From Pelobates cultripes (lineage: Eukaryota > Chordata > Amphibia > Anura > Pelobatidae): 64,000 nt of DNA. Position 1 is the stretch's first letter. Every line of letters starts with the position of its first letter. The stretch spans positions 125,320,840 to 125,384,839 of the forward strand of contig OW240915.1 in the NCBI GenBank assembly GCA_933207985.1. Direction: 5' to 3'. Positions 56,655 to 64,000 of the stretch are shown here, in pieces. The notes under the pieces were generated by a model that was given only the letters and a program-made list of their open reading frames with translations, did no database searches and was not told the origin of the DNA. The position numbers and the translations under genes were made by a program.

Positions 56655-58231
56655 ATGGCAAGAGATATGCAAATGTTTGCTGCAAAAAACTTGCAAATAA
56701 CTTGTGACTGGATAACTCGAGACAAGGTGCTACAGCTATTAAAGAAAATTAATGTAAATAAAGCTCCGGGGCCTGACTGTATTCACCCACGAGTACTTAA
56801 GGAGCTAAGTGGGGAAATAAGTGAACCTCTGTATTTAATTTTTCAAGATTCTTTTGTTTCAGGTGTTGTACCGGAGGATTGGAGGAAGGCAGATGTTGTT
56901 CCTATATTTAAAAAGGGTTCAAAATCCTTGCCTGGAAATTATAGACCTGTGAGCTTAACTTCTGTAACTGGGAAAATATTTGAAGGGCTATTAAGGGATA
57001 ATATTCAGGAATTCATTGGGAAGAACTTTGTTATTAGCAATAATCAGCATGGTTTTATGAAACATAGGTCATGTCAAACTAACCTAATTGCATTCTACGA
57101 AGAAGTAAGTAGAAGTATAGATCAGGGTGTTGCAGTGGATGTGATCTACTTGGACTTTGCCAAGGCATTTGATACGGTTCCTCACAATAGGTTAGTCTTC
57201 AAACTAAAAGAAATTGGTCTAGATGAATATTCCTGTTCTTGGGTAGAACATTGGCTTAAGGACAGAGTACAACGAGTTGTAATTAATGGTAAATTTTCAG
57301 GCTGGACAAAAGTGGTAAGTGGTGTCCCTCAGGGTTCTGTTTTGGGACCACTTCTATTTAACATATTTATAAATGATCTTGAAATAGGCATTGAAAGCCA
57401 TGTATCAGTGTTTGCAGATGACACAAAACTTTGTAAAGTAATAAAATGTGAGCAGGATATTGCTTTGTTGCAGAGAGATTTGGATAGATTGGGGGACTGG
57501 GCACTAAAATGGCAGATGAAATTTAACATAGAGAAATGCAAAGTTATGCACTTCGGGGTTAAGAATGCACAAGCAACTTACACACTAAATGGTAGTGAAT
57601 TAGGGATAACCACACACGAGAAGGATTTGGGAATTGTTATAGACAACAAATTAGGCAGCAATATGCAATGTCAATCTGCAGTTGCTAAGGCCAGTAAGAT
57701 TTTGTCATGTATAAATAGGGGCATAAATTCTCGGGATGAAAATATAATTTTGCCTCTTTATAAATCGCTGGTAAGACCACACCTTGAATATGCTGTGCAA
57801 TTTTGGGCGCCTGTTCTAAAGAAGGATATCATGGCACTGGAGAGGGTCCAGAGACGAGCTACAAAATTGATAAAAGGAATGGAGCATTTTAGTTATGAAG
57901 AAAGGTTACAAAAATTAAATCTGTTTCGTTTGGAAAAACGGCGCCTGAGAGGGGATATGATAACTTTATACAAATATATTCGGGGCCAGTACAAACCTTT
58001 ATCTGGAAATCTATTCATAAACAGGGTTATACATAGGACACAAGGTCACACATTTAGGCTGGAAGAAAGGAGATTTCATCTAAGGCAAAGAAAAGGTTTT
58101 TTACAGTAAGAACAATAAGGATATGGAATTCTCTGCCTGAAGAGGTGGTTTTGTCAGAGTCCATACAGATGTTTAAACTGAAATTGGATAAATACTTACA
58201 AAAACATAACATACAGGGATATAATTTCTAA
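56655..58231 (+). pseudogene. CR1/L2 LINE ORF2, reverse transcriptase part
   Basis: 484 open codons (56655-58109) hold nearly the whole RT: Lys-Ala-Pro-Gly-Pro-Asp (motif 1, about residue 36), a Tyr-Arg-Pro-Val-Ser-Leu motif (about 96), Tyr-Leu-Asp-Phe-Ala-Lys-Ala-Phe-Asp (motif A, about 165), Gly-Val-Pro-Gln-Gly-Ser (motif B, about 223) and Phe-Ala-Asp-Asp (catalytic motif C, residues 253-256). Leu-Glu-Arg-Val-Gln-Arg-Arg-Ala-Thr-Lys follows at about 395. A shift near 58090 moves the last about 45 codons to another frame ending at 58231. All catalytic residues are intact. The ATG at 56655 is not the natural start. Confidence 0.9.
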
Positions 58232-58441
58232 TTAGTGGGGTAATAGCTGATTGATCCAAGGAGACATCTGACTGCTATTTTGGGGTCAAGAAGGAATTTT
58301 TTCCTAGTTTGTGGCAAAATTGGAAGTGCTTCAGACCAGGTTTTTTGCCTTCTTTTGGATCAACAGCAACAACATTTCTGAGGAAGGCTGAACTTGATGG
58401 ACGCAAGTCTCTTTTCAGCTATGTAACTATGTAACTATGTA
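58110..58441 (+). mobile_element. 3' UTR and tandem tail of the CR1/L2 LINE
   Basis: After the ORF2 end comes a 3' UTR finishing with CTATGTAA repeats at about 58418-58441, the short tandem tail typical of CR1/L2 elements. It fixes the 3' end of the LINE that starts near 54100-54240. Confidence 0.85.
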
Positions 58442-58644
58442 ACAAGACAGACAGATAGAGCAGATAGACAGATGTACCCGAGAGGTATAGTTGTCATAGA
58501 AAGCAGTAATTATATACTCACATGGTATAGCGCTGACCTCCATTCCAACTGACTTAAGTTTCTAAATACAAAAGTCACATTATCTTATCATTTAACTGCA
58601 TTGAAATTACTGTATTAAATATTTGAATATTACCAGATATCAAC

Positions 58645-59063
58645 ATTGTTTTAAATAAAGGATTAACTAGGCCCCTACACTCAGACGAAGACCTATGTGC
58701 AACCTTCAAAACATCTTTGAAAGCTTACTTCTTCAGGAAAAAATAGTAATTAAGCAGCTTTTCCTTCCCGCACCCTGATTCCTTTCCTGCATTTGTCATC
58801 AAAACAAAACACTAAGCCCTCAGTGAATACTGTTCTAGCAACCTACTTTTCTACCATACCCTTACCTTTTGTGTCACTATACCCCACTCCCTCTAGCATG
58901 TAAGCTCATTGAGCAGGGCCCTCAATCCTTCTGTTCCAACTTGTCTGGGCCCTCAATCCTCCATGTGTCCAATTCGTCTGGTTACAGTATGTGTCTGTTA
59001 GTCCACCCATTATACGGGACTGCAAAATTTGTTTGCACTTTATAAATAATAATAATAATACAT
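58645..59063 (+). mobile_element. 3' end of another LINE with (AAT)n tail
   Basis: Contains the segment TGTAAGCTCATTGAGCAGGG and ends CTTTATAAATAATAATAATA, a combination common at the 3' ends of a second frog LINE group (Rex1/CR1-like). Only the last about 400 bp are present. Confidence 0.6.
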
Positions 59064-60262
59064 TTTCCTTCATACAGTAAAGAGTTTGACCTTTAGAATG
59101 TACTAAGCCATTATTAAGCCTTTAAAGCATTAGTCAAGTGGAGACTTAGGAGTTTACTTACTAAACAGTAAACTCCTGAAAATTGATAACTTACTTGCCT
59201 AATGGGAGAGATTATGAAATGGGAAAAAAAAATCTTAACCCTGGATGAATTATGCCCATTTTAGAGCATTTTTAGATTCCAATAAATAACTCCATCAGGT
59301 CAAGTCTGTGCTGCATTCAATAAGAACCACAGAGAGGGATGGAGGGGTCTGAGAACATGGGTCTCGATTTAATTCTTCTGGGTCAGTTTTTTAAATGATC
59401 ACAATCTGTTAGAAATACTTTTCAAGTGATTTATCTACAAAAATTCACAAAAGCTTTAAAGGCGACTTCTGTAGATAAGTCACTTTAAAGGTTGTTTTTT
59501 TTTTCAGATTCCGATCATTTGAAAAGCTTGTCCAAAAATATTTTTTAAAAAGGCCATATCAGGCAAACATACATTCTCCTTTAAATTTTGACTTTGGTTT
59601 TGGAAGGTTTTTACAGTTACCTACAAGGAATGTGCTTGTTCATTTATTGCCAATAATTGTGGTTTTCCTACTTGTGTGTCATTTCAAATAAATTAGCAAC
59701 TTAACTGTATTTTTTTTTAATCAACGAACATTAATCAATAAAGAGGTTAAAATACTTACATTAAACTCTGTAGATAGGTTTCTTCTTTGTTGAATTGTAA
59801 AGGTTTCATTGCCTTTTTCCCTATTTAATTGATTAACCAATAGAAGTGTTAAGTATCAGTATTCATATGTTGTATACTAAAAAAAAAAAAAATACTCCTC
59901 GATGATCTCAGCCAATGAGGAGGGCCAGCCACGAAGACTGGCAATCTCAATGAAGAAAAGGTAAGCAAAACTAAATTTTTTTTTTGCCCTGCAGATGGGT
60001 GTCACCTAAATGGCCACCAGTGAACTATAGTGTAACAAATACACATTTTTATTCTCAACGCTATGGTGTTCCTAGGAATTTGCAGCTTCGCCGACAGGAA
60101 TTCTCAACAGTTTACAATTATGTAACAACGAAAGAATTCCCCTTTTATATCTTAATATAGGTGTTTTTATGCAGATTGTTAAAATTGGTAGCTTGTATAA
60201 TATTAATATGCAAGGAGCCATATTTAATGTTCAACATTTCCGTATCATGAGAAAAAACGTAC
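59064..60262. other. Intronic or 3'-flanking noncoding sequence
   Basis: Lies downstream of the last recognised phosphatase exon on the minus strand. 59880-60075 looks like a diverged MITE. No further exon with a plausible acceptor and conserved peptide was found. Confidence 0.4.
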
Positions 60263-60298
60263 CTTTTTGATGATTTAGACGTGCTGTCTGAATTGCGT
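60263..60298 (-). CDS. R3-type receptor phosphatase, juxtamembrane exon (36 nt)
   Basis: Acceptor CTCTTTACAG precedes 60298 and donor GTACGT follows 60263 on the minus strand. The exon has 1 + 33 + 2 nucleotides, so it accepts the two bases left by the previous exon and hands on two. It adds a Ser/Lys-rich segment (Arg-Asn-Ser-Asp-Ser-Thr-Ser-Lys-Ser-Ser-Lys) right after the basic stop-transfer residues. A phase-matching continuation is not visible to the left. Confidence 0.7.
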
Positions 60299-60445
60299 CT
60301 GTAAAGAGAACAATACATAAAATAAATACTCAAAATGATATTAGGTCAAAATAATTCAAACTTGAAACCAGACGAAATGCAAAAAATGTTTTAGACATAC
60401 CCAGCCCCTCCTACACAGTAAAACAATATACTTATGCCTTAGGAC

Positions 60446-60527
60446 CTTTTTTTCCAGAGGAAGAATCCTGCTGCACCCAATACTGCACATCCCAGGATAC
60501 TTCCGACCACGGCTCCAGCTATGGCAC
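60446..60527 (-). CDS. R3-type receptor phosphatase, transmembrane exon
   Basis: 82 nt with acceptor CATTTTAG and donor GTCCTAAG on the minus strand. It encodes a single Gly/Ala/Val-rich hydrophobic helix of about 23 residues (GAIAGAVVGSILGC at its start) ending Phe-Leu-Trp-Lys-Lys, followed by a split Arg codon completed by the next exon. The helix followed by Trp and basic residues matches a type I membrane protein entering the cytoplasm. The donor is weak, and reading through it would stop at once. The phases on both sides fit only the neighbouring exons given here. Confidence 0.8.
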
Positions 60528-61257
60528 CTAAAATGAAAAGCATCGTATGATAGCATGCAGACATAATATTCTTTGCATATTGGTGTAATATTCAAATCAG
60601 CAAAAAAACTTCAAGGTTTTTAAATAATTTGTTAAAATGTCCTTCAAGCAAGGTGTGGTGCTGCCTTAAAGAGCACATTTGTGCAAAAAGTGGATCATAT
60701 GATCATATGGGCTTTAACCCATGTGAGTGAATCTACAGCCTTATCTCTACCATCTGCACTATATATTCTCTTTCTTTTCTTTTTCATATGGTATTGTACT
60801 GAAATTATCTGCATTTTATAAGGGGTAAAGTAGCCATTTTTAATATAGCACTCCACTATTTTTTATAAAGTTTCACTTGTAATATATATTTTAGATTACT
60901 TGTTGTTTGCTAAAGAAAGAAAGGTTTTTCTGCACAAGTGTTTTTGAGCTGCTGTAGACTTTATATGTTATTTTTAAACGCTTCTATCACACCTCACACC
61001 ACCTTTATTAAGATTTAGTTATTTATGCTCTGATTGGCTGACTTACAAGCCAACCAATCAGAGTGCATTGACTGAGATTGTATAGCATGGGCAAACCCTT
61101 ATAAAAAATAATATTTAATTATGAGTGTAAGTCTTAAAGATATTACATATATCCATATAATAAGCATGATTGATCCTTAATACATTATTTACTTAATTTC
61201 TTCATTCACTATAAAGCTATTTCTTTAGTTTCACACAGTGCAATCAAATTGATATAC
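60528..61257 (-). other. Intron of the phosphatase gene
   Basis: GT...AG intron (phase 1). Contains a short inverted repeat (TCTGATTGG ... CCAATCAGA) at about 61029-61062. No other feature. Confidence 0.6.
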
Positions 61258-61403
61258 CTGATAATTGAGATGAGTTCTGAGATGAATTGTCAGATGTTTT
61301 AATCTCGTTTGAGAAAGGATAAAAAATTGCTACAGAGCGATCCTCCAGAATGGTTCCTGTGGCATTATCAAACTCAATGGCTGTGAATCCAGCAACACTA
61401 ATC
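61258..61403 (-). CDS. R3-type receptor phosphatase, membrane-proximal extracellular exon
   Basis: 146 nt with acceptor TTTTTTAG and donor GTATAT on the minus strand. It continues the split Trp codon of the previous exon into Ile-Ser-Val-Ala-Gly-Phe-Thr, then a Phe-Tyr-Pro-Phe-Ser segment and an Asn/Ser-rich stalk with potential N-glycosylation sites (Asn-Ser-Ser, Asn-Ala-Thr). The last base pairs with GT of the next exon to make Gly. The Val-Ala-Gly-Phe-Thr strand is the final beta strand of the last fibronectin-III-like domain in R3 receptors such as PTPRJ. Confidence 0.82.
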
Positions 61404-61933
61404 CTAAAAAATATTTGAAACATTAGAAAAGTATAAAAAAAAAAACGTACATTATGCAAACATCAATTGTGTATAAAAAAATTGCTTTACTGTATTGAAA
61501 TTCTGTCAATAAAAGCCCATAGCAAATTTTATAAAGCTCATAGCAAAAAATAAATAAAATAAGACTCCTTATTTTGTTATTATATCTTGATATAGACTCC
61601 ATATCTACAAGTTGTGTTTCTGCCTAGTTATTTAATGTTTTTTTTCCTATATTTTCACTGACACTGTTTACTGAATATCAATTCCTCCATTGAAGTCAAT
61701 AGATAACTTGCTATCCTAAAAACTGAACAAATCTTTCATTTGCTCAGTGAATCCAACCCTTTAAGAAGCCCCTATCTGCAACGTAAATACATTTTCTGTA
61801 TATTTTCTATTTAGCCATATTTCAAATACTCACCTGTTGTTTACTTACGTGCCAAATCCCCAGCTTTAATTCATTTCACAATTTATAATAATAAAAAATA
61901 ATGTTCAATAAAATCATTGGCAAATTTCATTAC
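61404..61933 (-). other. Intron of the phosphatase gene
   Basis: GT...AG intron (phase 2), AT-rich, no recognised repeat. Confidence 0.6.
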
Positions 61934-62144
61934 CAGTAGGATGTAGATGGTTCCAGGGGTCCATTGTAATAGCCATATTTTTTATCTCCAGCACCGATTA
62001 TAACAGTTACAGAATTTGCCGTTAGAGATCTCAAAGTTCTGCTCGCTGTTTCTTTGATGTTTGTGACATACGTATTAGTTTTTTTATTCTTGAAATCATC
62101 GTATGTCTTGTTCAGAATGCCACGATTTGGAACCTGGCCGGCAA
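61934..62144 (-). CDS. R3-type receptor phosphatase, last FN3-like domain exon
   Basis: 211 nt with acceptor AATCTTTAG and donor GTAATG on the minus strand. It enters in phase 1, as usual for FN3 domains. It encodes Leu-Asn-Lys-Thr-Tyr-Asp-Asp-Phe (about residue 11), a Thr-Tyr-Val-Thr strand, then Val-Ile-Ile-Gly-Ala-Gly-Asp and Tyr-Tyr-Asn-Gly-Pro-Leu-Glu-Pro-x-Thr-Ser-Tyr (about 58-69). The Tyr-Asn-Gly-Pro-Leu motif in the membrane-proximal domain is shared by R3 receptor tyrosine phosphatases (PTPRB, PTPRH, PTPRJ, PTPRO, PTPRQ), which dephosphorylate receptor kinases and Src-family kinases at the plasma membrane. With the next three exons it forms one continuous reading frame. Which paralogue it is cannot be settled without the phosphatase domain. 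Upstream FN3 exons should lie to the right of the window. Confidence 0.8.
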
Positions 62145-62752
62145 CTAAAGATTTAGCAGAGAAATTAGAGAATTATTCATAAGAAATCCTTTTGCTTTGA
62201 TTCTCAAGATAAAAATAAACAGTTTTAAGCAGTGAGAGGTTAAAAAAAAAAATGGAGATTTTTGCTTACAAACTATGTCTGACAGTCCCAAAACAGAATT
62301 ACAAGAATGCAAGACTGAACACTAGCAGATGACAAATGAGGAAAACAGCATCAACAAATTGTATTTGGGACAAGAAGAATGGAAAGTACTATTTTACTTA
62401 TCCATTCCTTGTGATCATAAATATTTTAGACTTTAGAAAAATTAGGAAATAAACATATATACATAATGACACTTGTAAACTGGGATGTCATACGATTTTT
62501 TTTTTGTGTGTGTGCGTGTTTTTATAAAACTTGGTATGTGTCTTCTTACCTATGTTATAATTATATATATATATATATATATATTATGTTATAATAGGCG
62601 ACAAGAGTATTGCATGATTGCATAAATATATGTAAACATACCTTTTGCATTTACAGTCTGAAGCAACAAATGATATAATTTAATACAAAACTAAAAAATA
62701 TTCTGTTTTGCATTATGACCATATGCGAACAATATTCTATAAAGAGAACAGA
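62145..62752 (-). other. Intron of the phosphatase gene, with TA microsatellite
   Basis: Upstream intron sequence on the gene's strand. A (TA)n run lies at about 62561-62583. No further exon recognised. Confidence 0.45.
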
Positions 62753-62756
62753 TTAA

Positions 62757-63307
62757 AGGAACACTATAGTCACCTAAATTAGTTTATCTAAATGAAGCAG
62801 TTTTAGGGTATAGATCATTCTCCTGCAATTTCACTGCTCAATTCACTGTCATTTAGGAGTTAAATCACTTTGTTTCTGTTTATGCAGCCCTAGCCACACA
62901 CACTCCCCCCCCCCCCAGCTATGATTGACAAAGCCTGCATGAAAAAAAAAACTGGTTTCACTTTCAAACAGATGCAATTTACCTTAAATAATTGTATCTG
63001 AATCTCTAAATTGAACTTTAATCACATACAGGAGGCTCTTGCAGGGTCTAGCAAGCTATTAACATAGCAGGGTATAAGAAAATCTTAATTAAACAGAACT
63101 TGCAATAAAGAAAGCCTAAATAGGGCTCTCTTTACAGGAAGTGTTTATGGAAGGCTGTGCAAGTCACATGCAGGGAGGTGTGACTAGGGTTCATAAACAA
63201 AGGGATTTAACTCCTAAATGGCAGAGGATTGAGCAGTGAGGCTGCAGGGGCATGTTCTATACACCAAAACTGCTTCATTAAGTTGTTCAGGTGGCTATAG
63301 TGTCCCT
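62757..63307. mobile_element. 551-bp TTAA-flanked MITE (T2/Kolobok-like)
   Basis: TTAA at 62753-62756 and 63308-63311. Ends AGGAACACTATAGTCACC and GGTGGCTATAGTGTCCCT form an imperfect terminal inverted repeat. Subterminal segments are also inverted (TGAAGCAGTTTT / AAACTGCTTCA; CTCCTAAATG). Noncoding. Confidence 0.82.
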
Positions 63308-63311
63308 TTAA

Positions 63312-64000
63312 TTAACTTTTTAATACATGTGCTTTGATTTGCCCTACTTGGAATGTATCCCCAAGCAGGGAAAATCTCCTTAGTGATGTCAGCATGCTAG
63401 CTTTATTGCCAGTGTGCTGGGGTCAGAACAGAGTGACGTTATGTCACTCCATTCCAATACTCCCTAGCCAGCACAAGAAGCGACGATTAGGGAGTTTCCA
63501 TAGCAACCACAGCACATGCATTGTAGTTGCTTTGGGTGAGAGCAGAGTAACTTCCTCTTGGAGGTCTTTTCTGCTCTCCTTTGACAGGCTAATGGCTGGG
63601 AAAAAAACATATGCTCAATATATGGTCAATCTAATGAGCATAAAATATTTGGGGCATGACAGGTCCCCTTTAAAATTGCCAAGATAATCGATTCTGAAAT
63701 CAATTTTGTTCTTATCTGAATTAATTTACCAAATAACCCATTAACTCATACACAGGATCCAAGTATGAGTGAAACTAATTTCAGAATTGATTCATTTGTT
63801 TTAGAGCATTTTATTGGATGAATGCCTTAAAACAAATGTATGCCAATGTCTACTTTTTAAAACATAAATATTTTTAAACAACCCAGAAAATGAGTAATTC
63901 TTTAAAAAACTTGGGTAAGTGAATTCAAGTTAATATTTCCAGTAATGGTTCACTTAACAATATATATCTTTGACTATTATGTTCAAAATTATATAAGTCA
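63312..64000. other. Noncoding sequence with a second MITE-like right end
   Basis: About 63330-63673 ends GGCATGACAGGTCCCCTTTAA, another TTAA-type terminus, but its left end was not found. The short open frame inside carries no domain. The remainder is AT-rich with no feature. Confidence 0.4.

Noticed and set aside
59880..60075. Possible further phosphatase exon
   Set aside because: The sequence resembles a diverged MITE and no acceptor with the required phase leads into a conserved juxtamembrane peptide.

Overview
Eukaryotic, almost certainly an anuran amphibian (frog or toad). The evidence is the density of Penelope-like, CR1/L2, L1/Tx1, Ty3/Gypsy and DIRS retroelements, frog-type LINE 3' ends with short tandem tails, TTAA-flanked MITEs of the kind described from Xenopus, and split coding exons. 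There are no operons, bacterial genes or CRISPR arrays. Nearly every long open frame belongs to a mobile element or runs through a tandem repeat.

Layout. 1-3775: minus-strand Ty3/Gypsy element running off the left edge, with LTR, primer site, decayed gag carrying a SCAN-like capsid segment, and an open pol frame in which integrase precedes reverse transcriptase (Gmr1-like order). 3981-13935: a nest of Penelope-like elements (PLE) bounded by inverted repeats. It has one coding copy (5505-8043, RT plus GIY-YIG), a large palindrome (8740-11013) carrying a solo LTR, and three hammerhead-ribozyme-like motifs, each just downstream of a TATA-like box. 14250-16604: a LINE 3' fragment interrupted by a long TTAA-flanked repeat, ending in a gap. 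16705-19740: microsatellites and a 30-bp minisatellite. 19760-26333 and 37375-43942: two near-identical copies of one block with a 45-46-bp minisatellite; part occurs a third time at 44043-45242. 28133-31289: L1/Tx1-type ORF1 and the start of ORF2, cut by a gap. 31780-35720: two foldback-type repeats around a LINE 3' end. 45243-49264: minus-strand LTR material, including a gag-like ORF with 48-nt repeats. 49265-49640: DIRS tyrosine-recombinase remnant. 51138-52056: solo LTR. 52935-53432: Tc1 remnant. 54237-58441: nearly complete but mutated CR1/L2 LINE. 58645-59063: another LINE 3' end.

The only host gene recognised is on the minus strand at 60263-62144: four phase-compatible exons for the last extracellular (fibronectin-III-like) part, transmembrane helix and juxtamembrane tail of an R3-type receptor tyrosine phosphatase (PTPRJ/PTPRH/PTPRB-like). 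Its phosphatase domain is not in the window.

Three runs of 100 N (16605-16704, 31290-31389, 43943-44042) mark assembly gaps. The duplicated block beside the third gap, with a locally noisy stretch in its second copy, looks more like an assembly problem than a recent duplication. Strongest leads: the three ribozyme/TATA modules, the SCAN-bearing integrase-first Gypsy element, the phosphatase exons, and the alternating-hairpin TTAA repeats.
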